This document shows, piece after piece, positions 10,024 to 18,658 of a stretch of 47,821 nucleotides of DNA. The notes beneath the pieces were generated by a model. That model was not told the origin of the DNA. It saw nothing but the letters and a program-made list of their open reading frames with translations, and did not search any database. The DNA lies in assembly GCA_910579735.1 (NCBI GenBank), contig CAJTUZ010000004.1:1-47821 (forward strand), read 5' to 3'. Origin of the DNA: an uncultured Lachnospiraceae bacterium. Lineage in GTDB: Bacteria > Bacillota > Clostridia > Lachnospirales > Lachnospiraceae. The first letter of the stretch is position 1, and each line of letters begins with the position of its first letter. The position numbers and the translations under genes are program-made.

Positions 10024-10926
10024 CTAAAACGCCTTCTGCTGCTTCTCCAATATCATCGCGATATTAATCGTCTGTTTCCTTTTCTTTGCTTTTTCCAACG
10101 CAATATCCCCTTCTGTGGCATAGGTATAGTCCAGAATACCAAAACCTGCTTCCCTGGCCATATCCAATACTTCTTCGATGCTGCCGAATAAATAAATGTG
10201 ATCCAGGGTGGGCGCATTTATAACCGTAGTAATAAATGCCTTTCCGCTTTCTTCCAATAAATCATTTATTTTCCGAAGCATCTGCATTGGTTCCTCAACA
10301 TGTTCCAACACTTCACCCATTACGATGCAATCGAACTTTTCATCCGAAGTATATTCGAAGAAATTTTTTTCCTGTACGGTACATTTTTCCGCAAGATTTC
10401 TGTAGTTTAAAAACCTATTCGTTCCTTCGACGGAAGTTTTACTGACATCACATGCCGAGTAATCGTGAAAATTACAATTCAATATTGCTTTTACCAAATA
10501 TTGTCCGAAACCCGGACCGATTTCCAAATAACGCTCTCCTGTAAATATTGTACTGTTCTTCTCAAAATATCTCAACATTTTTATATGATTGGTCCATATA
10601 TAATCCGATATCGATAAACCCATCATGTACTTTTCCATGTATTCATGATTGTCATAAACCAGCTTATTTACCTCTGCAAACGTGGAATATCGATACCTTC
10701 CATGCCGTATAAAATAATAAGTTTCTTCCATTACCATATTATTGATAAATAAATAAGTCTCTACAATAAAATCCAGATCATAATGCAGCTCTTCCATGAA
10801 AAATGTTAAAATAATATTCAATTCTTCTTTTTCCGAATCTGTTACACTCCAGTTTCTTAGATATTTATTCTGCAGTTCATCTTTCTCTGATACCTGATCA
10901 ATAAACATCTGTACTATATCTGCCAT
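10024..10926 (-). CDS. Class I SAM-dependent methyltransferase
   Basis: 300 residues. The SAM-binding motif YLEIGPGFGQYL lies near residue 130, followed by the acidic loop, IVMGEVLEHVEEP (post-motif) and the usual helix/strand alternation. The N-terminal 110 residues are an extra helical cap. It starts with ATG behind AGGGAAAATAA and ends 43 nt before the ACP gene. Its place between the SDR and the ACP suggests methylation of an ACP-bound acyl group or of the final sugar; the sequence does not decide between O-, N- and C-methylation. Confidence 0.8.
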   Translation of the reverse strand: MADIVQMFIDQVSEKDELQNKYLRNWSVTDSEKEELNIILTFFMEELHYDLDFIVETYLFINNMVMEETYYFIRHGRYRYSTFAEVNKLVYDNHEYMEKYMMGLSISDYIWTNHIKMLRYFEKNSTIFTGERYLEIGPGFGQYLVKAILNCNFHDYSACDVSKTSVEGTNRFLNYRNLAEKCTVQEKNFFEYTSDEKFDCIVMGEVLEHVEEPMQMLRKINDLLEESGKAFITTVINAPTLDHIYLFGSIEEVLDMAREAGFGILDYTYATEGDIALEKAKKRKQTINIAMILEKQQKAF

Positions 10927-10976
10927 TTATTTTCCCTTTCTTCCCTATGGTGAACAATCTGTCACGCTGCAATATT

Positions 10977-11720
10977 TCATCCAACTCTATAAGTCATACT
11001 GCCCCCCCCTAAACAAACATTTTCTCCCGTAATAGCAGCTGAGTCATCTGACAATAGTAATTTCATGAACGGTAAAACATCTTCTGTCTGCATCAATCTG
11101 CCAAGCGGCGCTGCTGCTTTATGCTGTTCAATCATTAATTCCGGCACATCCTTTATAAATTTCGTCTCTATCATCTGCGGCGATATCCCATTTACCGTAA
11201 TCCCTTTGGAAACATACTCGGCTGCAACAGATTTCATTAACCCCAACAGGGCATATTTCGATACTGTATACGACGCTGCAAATTTCGGATTCGGTATGGT
11301 TGTGTAGGCAGATAACAGAAATAGTATTTTCCCATACTTTTGTTTCTGCATTGCGGGAATGCATACCTTCAATATTTCAATGATACTATACAGCGAAACC
11401 TGCATCATTGCCTGATATTCCGCAACATCCATTTTGTGAAATCGTTCACTTTTAACGGGCAGCGACGCTAAGTGTAAAAGATGCGTCGGCCGGATGTTCT
11501 CTTCTTTTAATTGACGTACAAACGAACTGACGCCCTGCTCATCAGAAAAATCTGCCCGAATAGCTGTGATTTTGTCGTTATATGTACTTAACAAACTTTC
11601 AAACCTTTCGGATCCGTGATGATAATGTGCGATTATTTTGTCATAGTCTTCTGCATTTTCTTTGATATAAGCCATTCCAAGATCCGAAGATGCTCCGGTA
11701 ATGATTATTATTTTCTCCAT
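10977..11720 (-). CDS. Short-chain dehydrogenase/reductase (FabG-like), poly-G tract at its C-terminus; in frame
   Basis: 247 residues. It has the cofactor motif TGASSDLG (8-15) and the SDR catalytic set Ser137, Tyr151 and Lys155 (YTVSK). Strong ribosome binding site AAAGGAGG. The C-terminal LGGGSMTYRVG is the usual SDR end with a glycine pair, here written as eight G. Nine G would give a shortened end (GGGQYDL), seven would give GGAV. Only the last residues change, so slippage here may tune stability, oligomer assembly or coupling to the next gene rather than abolish the protein. With the MaoC and ACP neighbours it probably reduces a 3-ketoacyl-ACP or a ketosugar. Confidence 0.88.
   Translation of the reverse strand: MEKIIIITGASSDLGMAYIKENAEDYDKIIAHYHHGSERFESLLSTYNDKITAIRADFSDEQGVSSFVRQLKEENIRPTHLLHLASLPVKSERFHKMDVAEYQAMMQVSLYSIIEILKVCIPAMQKQKYGKILFLLSAYTTIPNPKFAASYTVSKYALLGLMKSVAAEYVSKGITVNGISPQMIETKFIKDVPELMIEQHKAAAPLGRLMQTEDVLPFMKLLLSDDSAAITGENVCLGGGSMTYRVG
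11002..11009 (-). repeat. Poly-G tract (8 G), in frame, SDR gene
   Basis: Eight G on the coding strand at Gly238-240. The reading frame is intact to the stop at 10977; one-base changes replace only the final seven residues. Confidence 0.9.
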
Positions 11721-11744
11721 TTAATACAGCCTCCTTTTGCGCAT

Positions 11745-12161
11745 TCATTTTAAAACCAATACTTTCATATCCGCTTTCGACACACATACGCCATCCTGAT
11801 TAACGATCTGTACTTTAAGACGCAGAAGTTTCATATCCTCCTGTTTTCCTGCTACAACCCCGGAAACCGTTAAAACATCACCGACGAATACCGGTCTTAT
11901 AAATTTGATTTCCATGCTATGGATCAAACTATGTTTCCCCGGAAGATACATGCCGGCCAGAGTAGAATATAAAGACGCAGTCAGCAGGCCAAATGACACA
12001 TGTTTCTTATATCCTGCCTCTTTGGCATATTCATCATCCTGGTGAAGAGGGTTTTCATCACCGGAAATTTCTCTAAACGCCTTCTCCATTTCAAGTGTAA
12101 TTTCTTTCGTGAAAGATTCCTTCATTCCTTCCTTCAAATCTGAAAATAGATACGTATTCAT
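11745..12161 (-). CDS. MaoC-like hotdog dehydratase (enoyl-ACP/CoA hydratase)
   Basis: 138 residues, the normal size for a single-hotdog MaoC/R-hydratase. The hydratase motif is visible as GDENPLHQDD with the Asp-x4-His pair, followed by AGYKKHVSFGLL. Start ATG behind GAGAGGGAAAGAAA. It lies between FkbH and the SDR, with short spacings on both sides (24 nt each), suggesting translation as a unit. Hydratase plus ketoreductase plus ACP would interconvert 3-hydroxyacyl, enoyl and ketoacyl forms of a carrier-bound acyl group. Confidence 0.88.
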   Translation of the reverse strand: MNTYLFSDLKEGMKESFTKEITLEMEKAFREISGDENPLHQDDEYAKEAGYKKHVSFGLLTASLYSTLAGMYLPGKHSLIHSMEIKFIRPVFVGDVLTVSGVVAGKQEDMKLLRLKVQIVNQDGVCVSKADMKVLVLK

Positions 12162-12185
12162 TTTCTTTCCCTCTCTGTTTCTCCG

Positions 12186-13976
12186 TCATTTTATGATCTC
12201 GATTACATTCTGTTTTCTCTCATATGACGCTGCGATCTCAAACATCCATATGGTATTGCCTGTTTCATCTTCAGAAATTTTTGTAAACCCCTGCATTTTA
12301 TAAAAGTCTTTTACCATTTTATTTTTAGATGTCGGATAATAATATCCGACAATTCTTTTTACTCCGGAAGCGGCAGCACGCTCAACGAGTTCGTCCATCA
12401 TTGCATATTCCATATTCCGCTTTAAAACCCGGCAGCTCATAAGCCACAACTCCAAATGCAGTTCCTCTCTGTCTTTCCCGTCAAGCCTTCCGATCAAAAC
12501 GCTGACAACACCATTATCGCCGAATTTATCTTCAAGTTTTCCATAAAGCGTTATATACGACGGGTCTGCTGCTACAGCTTCTATATCGCTTTGACTGTAC
12601 CGCCTGGTCGTTAAATTAAACTGATTACTTTTATTGGTCAGCTGCGCTATTCTTGATAAGTATGCGGGTATAAATGGTCGGATCTCTCCTTTCATTTCCA
12701 ATGATCCCAAGTAATCTTCATAACACGCAAAAGCAGCCTGCATCTGACTTCTTTTCCTGTTTTCCTGATACATCTTTGTCCGCTTTAAATCATCTTCTGA
12801 CAATGAAGTTACTTCAAAGAATCCCGACTTGTCCAATATCTGTACATAGCGCTCAACCCGCCCCATATCAGGAACTGCCGCTCCGGGAACCTGCGCGGAA
12901 ACAATTGCCCTTTCAGAAGGATTATCATCTACAAATACAAAACTTTCCGGCAGCAGATTAAGCTCTTCAGCAGTCTCGACTAAATTCCGGTCTTTCGGAT
13001 TCCAGTTTGCTTTCATGCTGACAAAATCCTCTGTCCGCAGAATACTGTCCGGCCGTTTCAGTCCGCTTATTGCATTTTCTTCATCATTTTTTGAATTAAT
13101 TGTTAACAGAATTCCCAACTGCTTATGCAGTTTTAAGTATTCCTGAAACTCACTGTATGTCTGTGCAAGCGGAGTCTCCTGTCCGATTTCGATATTGTCC
13201 GCTCCATCTTCTCCGACAATACCGCCCCATAATGTATTGTCCAGATCCAGATTCAATACCTTTTTATTTTTTCCATAAATAGATTTCATGATATTGGCAA
13301 CGTTAAAAGCCAGATACGGTATGGCCGGAACTGCCGCCGCATACTTATACATATGCCAGTAATAGGGATCGGACCACTTATCCAGACCATATGATGCAGA
13401 CAGATAATTAATATCACAAATGTAAAAATTATCATGGTTTTGCGCATATTCATAGAAACAAAGATTCAGTCTGGTCACAAAGTTTACACGTCCATGCATG
13501 TCGCTTGCATCTTTGTTGCCCAATAAACGGAAATACGGATATTCAAAATTATTCTGTATGACAGGGCAATGAAAACGCTCTGTCAAACATGACCATATCT
13601 CCTGAAATTTATGATACTGTGCAGACAGTTTTTCATTTACCATTTCCAGACTGTCCGAAAGATTGGGAAAGTCCATGATATTTCTTACCGAAGTACAAAC
13701 ATAAATCATGTCCGGTCCAAAATTTTCCAACTGCGGTGACGAAAACACAGCCTCTTCATAATATTGATCATATTCCGATTCATAGAAAAAAGGTTTTATT
13801 CCGTAATTTAACAGAAATAACTCCAAAATGATTCTGATATTTTTAGTCGTTACACCGCCAAGAATCGCTATTTTCTTTTCTACAAACGGCCTGTCCTGTT
13901 TTAACAGCTCTTTTTTTAATTGCTTTTTTCCGGCAATAATTTCTTCCGCATCAAACGGATATTCCAATTCCTTCAT
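12186..13976 (-). CDS. FkbH-like HAD-IIIC protein (acyl-loading enzyme)
   Basis: 596 residues, the common size of the three-part FkbH-like family. An N-terminal region of about 230 residues resembles an SGNH-like fold. The HAD core has LDLDNTLWGG with Asp244 and Asp246, and FVDDNPSE later. A C-terminal GNAT-like domain starts near residue 430. FkbH proteins load a glyceryl group from 1,3-bisphosphoglycerate onto an ACP in FK520-type pathways, and relatives appear in O-antigen loci. Here an ACP-bound hydroxyacid is the inferred product. The ATG overlaps the stop of the preceding GNAT-like gene (AATGA), indicating translational coupling. Confidence 0.88.
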   Translation of the reverse strand: MKELEYPFDAEEIIAGKKQLKKELLKQDRPFVEKKIAILGGVTTKNIRIILELFLLNYGIKPFFYESEYDQYYEEAVFSSPQLENFGPDMIYVCTSVRNIMDFPNLSDSLEMVNEKLSAQYHKFQEIWSCLTERFHCPVIQNNFEYPYFRLLGNKDASDMHGRVNFVTRLNLCFYEYAQNHDNFYICDINYLSASYGLDKWSDPYYWHMYKYAAAVPAIPYLAFNVANIMKSIYGKNKKVLNLDLDNTLWGGIVGEDGADNIEIGQETPLAQTYSEFQEYLKLHKQLGILLTINSKNDEENAISGLKRPDSILRTEDFVSMKANWNPKDRNLVETAEELNLLPESFVFVDDNPSERAIVSAQVPGAAVPDMGRVERYVQILDKSGFFEVTSLSEDDLKRTKMYQENRKRSQMQAAFACYEDYLGSLEMKGEIRPFIPAYLSRIAQLTNKSNQFNLTTRRYSQSDIEAVAADPSYITLYGKLEDKFGDNGVVSVLIGRLDGKDREELHLELWLMSCRVLKRNMEYAMMDELVERAAASGVKRIVGYYYPTSKNKMVKDFYKMQGFTKISEDETGNTIWMFEIAASYERKQNVIEIIK

Positions 13977-14995
13977 TCTGCAACCTCATTCAAAGATTCA
14001 TGATACCAAATATTAGGCCGGTCTCTGTCGCCATCTGCTCTAAATGCTCTAAAATCATGGTAATTTCCATTAAAAAAAACAATTTCTTCATTATTTTTTT
14101 CCAGAGGTTCCAGACGGTCCGGTATAATATTGGCCTTATTATGAATAAAACCTAATTCTTTCATAATATTTTCATCTATACCATAGCACCAGCAATCAAT
14201 ATACTCATATCCGTTTATTCTGCCCTGTTCCTCAAAAAACCTGCCGATTCCCAATAACTCTGTCTCACTTCCTATGATATCCACAATTCTTAAAACCTTT
14301 CTGATACCGTCTTGTGTAGAGACTTCCTGCTCTCTCGTTACAAATAACGTGGAAACCTTCCCTGCAGATATTTCAATGGCCCATAGTTTATATTGATAAT
14401 GCCGATATGGAAAATAAAAGTATCTTTTCATCACGTATTCATAAGATTTCCGGGGCCTATGCCGGGAAAAAACAGACTCGTCAATTCTATCAAACAGCAT
14501 TTGTTCCGAGTCAATACTGATTACACGATATTGATCTGACATATTTGTATAAATCTGCTTTTCCGTAATCGTGGCAACTTTATACTCTTCCCTGTCAAAA
14601 AGCTTGTAATAATGTCTCAGTTCACCAATTTCGTATCCCAGAATTTTATAGAATCCCTGGGTGTTTCTCTCGATACCTACTCCGCAGAAATTTAACCCTT
14701 TGTCTTCAAAAAATTTAATGATCTGCAGCACCAATGTCGGACTTTCTCCTTTTTTTACCAATAAATTGGAGATCCACACATCCCGCCCCGAAGCTTCAAT
14801 AAATCCGCAGGCGCCAACAATTTCGTCCTTGCGCACTGCAACCACAAAATTTAGTTCATTATCATACACATAATAATAGGCAAACAGTCTGCTGTCATTG
14901 ATTGTCTGAGATTTTTTCCATTCCCGGGAAAAAAAGTCGGCAATCCTGTCCCGATCTTCTAATACCGCCTGCCTGATACAATATTCTTGTTCCAT
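13973..14995 (-). CDS. GNAT-like N-acyltransferase, paralogue 1
   Basis: 340 residues. The N-terminal half has a GNAT-like profile (IRQAVLEDRDRIADF, then FVVAVRKDEIVGACGF); the C-terminal half has no family I recognise but is strongly conserved with the paralogue at 16230 (RIVDIIGSE, EYIDCWC, PDRLEPLEK and FRADGD followed by DRPNIW in both). The start at 14995 is chosen because GGGGGGAGGAG lies 5 nt upstream and its N-terminus aligns with the paralogue; the longer ORF from 15025 would use that binding site as coding sequence. Both copies sit next to ACP genes, so transfer of an ACP-bound acyl group to an amino sugar is the working inference. Confidence 0.75.
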   Translation of the reverse strand: MEQEYCIRQAVLEDRDRIADFFSREWKKSQTINDSRLFAYYYVYDNELNFVVAVRKDEIVGACGFIEASGRDVWISNLLVKKGESPTLVLQIIKFFEDKGLNFCGVGIERNTQGFYKILGYEIGELRHYYKLFDREEYKVATITEKQIYTNMSDQYRVISIDSEQMLFDRIDESVFSRHRPRKSYEYVMKRYFYFPYRHYQYKLWAIEISAGKVSTLFVTREQEVSTQDGIRKVLRIVDIIGSETELLGIGRFFEEQGRINGYEYIDCWCYGIDENIMKELGFIHNKANIIPDRLEPLEKNNEEIVFFNGNYHDFRAFRADGDRDRPNIWYHESLNEVAE

Positions 14996-15100
14996 ATTGC
15001 TCCTCCCCCCATCCTCCTGATACAACGTTTCCTATTTTATTCATTTTTTACATGGATTAGGGGGAAGAATCAATAGTCCCCATAGAAACCATAGACAACT

Positions 15101-15927
15101 TTATATTTTTTCATTCTTAGATAGATTTCGATAATCACACATAATACTGTCATAATCACTGTCAGCGTTACTAAAATCTTCCGTAACTTCTTTGATCTGA
15201 ACCGTTACCTCATACTTTTTACCGGAATCCGTAAAATAAGCTGCCGGAAAAGGTCTGAACGTGCGTGCCCGAATAATATTTAAAAGATTTCTTGCAGTAT
15301 ACTCCTGATCTAAAACAATTCTGGAATTCTGCTCAAGCTCTTTTTCATAATGAAATGTTCCTGACTCTGTCTGACCTACCAAATCAAAATGCAGGTTCAA
15401 TATTTCATCCCGCTTTTCCGTTAATAGCTCTGACATGGCCTGCATAGCCTTAAAATACAAAGTCTTTCCTGTATCCGGCCAGGAAACTTCTATCTCTTTT
15501 TGAAAAATAATCTGTCCTGTATCCAATCCACTGTCAATTTTCATAATCGTAACACCATATGGTTTCTCATCTACTATTGACCAATAATGCGGATGTTTGC
15601 CCTTTCCATATGGCAGATAACTCGTATGCAGATTTATAAATCCAAACTTAGGTGCATTTAGTAATTCGTCCCGTATTACCCCCCCCCAGAATGCTAAAAC
15701 AACCGCATCAGTGCCGCTGCAAATATCCAATAATTGTTCCTGATCAGTATGATAATATATCCGTGTATCTTTGAAATCTTTTTAAGCATCCAGAATTTTC
15801 GCATTCATATTCCACATATCGGCATGATCCAATACTACGAATTTTAACTGATCCTTTTTTTCCTGAAAAGCTCGACTGCCAGCCTTCCGATTTCTCCGCA
15901 TCCAAAAACACCGAAGCTATAGCTCAT
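15101..15927 (-). pseudogene. Sugar N-formyltransferase, broken by a frameshift and a stop; contains a poly-G tract
   Basis: The ATG at 15927 follows AGGAGAACCAGAG and encodes MSYSFGVFGCGEIGRLAVELF. One base is then missing near 15855-15869 (ELF should continue as QEKKDQLKFVVLDHADMW), and an in-frame TAA lies at 15782-15784 before KDFKDTRIYYHTDQ. The rest reads cleanly: LHTSYLPYGKGKHPHYW with the formyltransferase His, and IDSGLDTGQI with the usual Asp. Restored length would be about 275 residues, typical for sugar formyltransferases (VioF/QdtF type). Two independent lesions argue for decay rather than a switch. It sits between an ACP and a GNAT-like gene, so an amino sugar was probably the substrate. 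Confidence 0.8.
15679..15687 (-). repeat. Poly-G tract (9 G) inside the formyltransferase pseudogene
   Basis: Nine G on the coding strand at AFWGGVIRDEL. The frame across the tract is the correct one for the downstream catalytic region, so the tract itself is in the ON register although the gene is broken upstream. Confidence 0.9.
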
Positions 15928-15971
15928 CTCTGGTTCTCCTTTTTTATATTTCTTTTACAGACAAAAAATCC

Positions 15972-16205
15972 TTACATTTTCCCTTTAATAATTCTGACCA
16001 TATCACCGATATTATCCATGGAAATTATTTCATCTATATCAAATTCTACATGAAATTCCTGTTCCAGCATTACCAAAATCTTTACATGCTGCAAGGAATC
16101 CCACCCCTCTATATCATCCGCACTTGTGTCTTCCGAAATAACCAAATTCTCCTTTTCAAAAATATTTCTGAATACCTCATTAATCTTTTCCAATACCTCA
16201 TTCAT
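15972..16205 (-). CDS. Acyl carrier protein
   Basis: 77 residues; phosphopantetheine serine in GWDSLQH (Ser37). It is similar in layout to the ACP at 9738 (ENLVISEDTSADDIEGWDS against EDLVIMDTTTANDIEDWDS), so the two are paralogues. It follows the AMP ligase and a GNAT-like gene at 24-nt spacing. The simplest reading is that the ligase charges this ACP and the GNAT-like protein takes the acyl group from it. Confidence 0.92.
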   Translation of the reverse strand: MNEVLEKINEVFRNIFEKENLVISEDTSADDIEGWDSLQHVKILVMLEQEFHVEFDIDEIISMDNIGDMVRIIKGKM

Positions 16206-16229
16206 CTTACAGTCTTTACCCTCCCATAA

Positions 16230-17225
16230 TTAATTCTTAAACCAGATATTAGGTCTGTCCATATCGCCATCTGCTCTGAATCCTCTGACACCCGGCATAT
16301 TTTTATACACGAAACAAATCTCTTCATTTTGTTTTTCCAATGGTTCCAAACGGTCCGGTATGATATTAACACTATTATCACATTTTACAAAACCCAAACT
16401 CTCCAGGACCTCATCGCTTATTCCCAGACACCAGCAGTCAATATACTCATAATCATTCATTTCACCCTGTTCTTCAAAAAATTTACCAATCCCTGTCAAC
16501 TCATTTTCACTTCCAATAATATCTACAATTCTTAAAATCTTTTCTCCCTCAACGGTCTGTTCTCTGGTAACAAATAGTGTAGAAATAATCCCTTTTGAGG
16601 TTTCAATTGCCCATACACGATATTGATATTGCGGATATGGAAATCGATAATATCTTTTGATCATATAATCACATGACTTTTTGGGTTTTTGTTTCTCAAA
16701 AATTGCATCATTTATTTTTTCTTTTAATATAGCTTCCGAATGTAATTCTATTACCTTATATCTGTCAGACCAGTTAGAACGGATCTGCTTTTCACGAATT
16801 GTCGCAATTTTATATTCTTCTTTGTCAAAAAGTTTATAAAAATGATTCAGTTTGCTGATCTCAAATCCTAAAATACGATATAACTCTTTTGTATATGGTT
16901 CAGGATTTAATCCCCAAATTGTAAAACCTTCTTCTTCGAAAAATTTCATTAACTGAAAAAACAGTGTCGGTTTTTCTCCCTTTTTAATCAGCCATGAAGA
17001 TCCCCATATATCCTGACCAGCCGCTTTGATAAAACCGCATGTTGCAACTATTTCATTATTTTTTACAGCAATGACAAAATTCAATTTATCGCTGTCAGCA
17101 AAGTAATATGCAAATAATTTATCATCATTTAAAGTTTGTGCCTTTTTCCACTCAAGATTAACAAACCGTATAATATTATCTTTATCTTCCAATTCGGCTC
17201 TTCTTATCTGATAGTTTGATTCCAC
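16230..17225 (-). CDS. GNAT-like N-acyltransferase, paralogue 2
   Basis: 331 residues, clearly homologous along its full length to the protein at 13973; shared blocks include IRRAELEDKD/IRQAVLEDRD, IVDIIGSE, IDCWC, PDRLEPLEK and FRADGD. The start is GTG, placed immediately after the ligase TAA, with AAGGA 8 nt upstream, so translation is coupled. The two copies flank an ACP and the formyltransferase pseudogene, which suggests a past module duplication followed by divergence in acyl specificity. The function as acyltransferase rests on the GNAT-like N-terminal half and on context. Confidence 0.75.
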   Translation of the reverse strand: MESNYQIRRAELEDKDNIIRFVNLEWKKAQTLNDDKLFAYYFADSDKLNFVIAVKNNEIVATCGFIKAAGQDIWGSSWLIKKGEKPTLFFQLMKFFEEEGFTIWGLNPEPYTKELYRILGFEISKLNHFYKLFDKEEYKIATIREKQIRSNWSDRYKVIELHSEAILKEKINDAIFEKQKPKKSCDYMIKRYYRFPYPQYQYRVWAIETSKGIISTLFVTREQTVEGEKILRIVDIIGSENELTGIGKFFEEQGEMNDYEYIDCWCLGISDEVLESLGFVKCDNSVNIIPDRLEPLEKQNEEICFVYKNMPGVRGFRADGDMDRPNIWFKN

Positions 17226-18653
17226 TTATCTTATCCTTCCTACTTCATTAAGTTTTTTTTCGTTCATTTTCCGTACCATCTCTTCCAATTTAAAATATGA
17301 TATTTTCCCGGATTCACTCTTTATCATACTATCCACATATTCAATCCGAATCATCGTGTCTGAGATTCCCAGAAAGTTTTTTATGCCTTCTTTCAATACG
17401 GCGTCACTGTGCTGCTGTTCAGTCAGAATAACCCACACCTTTTCCTTTTCGCCAACGCAAACACATTCCTGCACTCCAAATTGCTTCTTAACATAATTCT
17501 CTATATCATCCAGATTTACTCTTTTTCCATATAACTTTATAAATCTCTTTTTTCTTCCGACAATATAATAGAAGCCATCCGTATCGCGTCTAACAATATC
17601 ACCCGTTTCTACCCTTCCATATACATTCGGCAGTTCCGTTAAATCCAAATCACCGGTTGCATATCCCAACATAGCGCATTTCCCATTATAAATAAGTTCT
17701 CCCTGCCCGCATTCAATATTTTCTATCTCAAAGCTTCCGCTGCCAATCGCTTTTCCAATACAATTCGTTTCTTTATCTTCAAAGAATGACAATGCTCCAC
17801 AAGTGCCGCTTGTTTCTGTTTGTCCATACAATATATAACCTTTTTTATGATACTTTCTACAATATTCAGTTACTTTTACACGCATTTTTTCTCCAAAAAC
17901 ATCCCCCCCCTGTGTCAGAATTCTTAAATGCTGACAGTTTTTTTCAAATAATTTCATCACACTTAACATTTCATAATGCACTGTCAAACCAGAAATGCAG
18001 GTAGGATGATATTTATGAAAAAGACTCCAAAAATCCTTCTCCATAATATTACTGTTTGTCAGCAACACAGTTGCTCCTTTTGATATACATATATTAATGA
18101 ACGATAATGTATAAACAAATGCCATTGGCATAGTCGTTATGATAGAATCATTTTCCGTAAATTCCAATACTTCACCCAATGCTTTGGCATGCTCCTGAAT
18201 GCCCTCATATCCTAATTGCACACATTTCACATTACCTGTACTTCCGGACGTAGAAAGTATAACTCCTACTTTTTCATTAAGAGTATACGTTTCATGCCCC
18301 GTACTCAGCAAATAAAACCCATACTTTTTATATAAATCAGGGAAATCCAACAGTTTTCTCCACTTTTCCTGTGCCCATATGAATTTAGGCCTGTATTTTT
18401 CTATCATAGCCTTACAAAATTCTTCTTTCACTGTATTTTCCAATAATATCACTGCACAGTTCATATATAAAAAACATATGTAACCCAAATAAGACCCTAC
18501 CGAATTATCACTTAGTATTAATACTACATTACGCTCTGCCGTGATCGATTGTATCTCTTCAATATGCCTTTTCACATCACCATACGTAATGAGATCAGTA
18601 TTATCAATTGCAGCTACCCTTTTTTCATCGATACCTTTCATTTTCCAAAACAT
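17226..18653 (-). CDS. Acyl-AMP ligase (ANL family), poly-G tract mid-gene; in frame (ON)
   Basis: 475 residues, slightly short for the ANL family. Visible motifs: the P-loop STSGSTGNVK, YGQTETSG (A5), ETGDIVRRDTDGFYYIVGRKK (A7-A8 region, including the hinge and Lys), and the A10 lysine in SESGKISYFK. It should activate a carboxylic acid as the adenylate and pass it to a thiol, probably the ACP encoded two genes downstream. The eight-G tract falls at Gln248-Gly249-Gly250 (TQGGDVFGEK), between the P-loop and A5; one base lost or gained would remove the catalytic C-terminal half. It is 5 nt from the symporter stop, which suggests that imported acid is its substrate. Confidence 0.88.
   Translation of the reverse strand: MFWKMKGIDEKRVAAIDNTDLITYGDVKRHIEEIQSITAERNVVLILSDNSVGSYLGYICFLYMNCAVILLENTVKEEFCKAMIEKYRPKFIWAQEKWRKLLDFPDLYKKYGFYLLSTGHETYTLNEKVGVILSTSGSTGNVKCVQLGYEGIQEHAKALGEVLEFTENDSIITTMPMAFVYTLSFINICISKGATVLLTNSNIMEKDFWSLFHKYHPTCISGLTVHYEMLSVMKLFEKNCQHLRILTQGGDVFGEKMRVKVTEYCRKYHKKGYILYGQTETSGTCGALSFFEDKETNCIGKAIGSGSFEIENIECGQGELIYNGKCAMLGYATGDLDLTELPNVYGRVETGDIVRRDTDGFYYIVGRKKRFIKLYGKRVNLDDIENYVKKQFGVQECVCVGEKEKVWVILTEQQHSDAVLKEGIKNFLGISDTMIRIEYVDSMIKSESGKISYFKLEEMVRKMNEKKLNEVGRIR
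17903..17910 (-). repeat. Poly-G tract (8 G), ON, AMP-ligase gene
   Basis: Eight G on the coding strand in CAG GGG GGG GAT. The frame is open through the tract to the A10 lysine and stop. Confidence 0.9.
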
Positions 18654-18658
18654 AATTT

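Noticed and set aside
15101..15730. Complete short formyltransferase from ATG 15730
   Set aside because: This lacks the N-terminal Rossmann part that is plainly present, out of frame or behind a stop, up to 15927.
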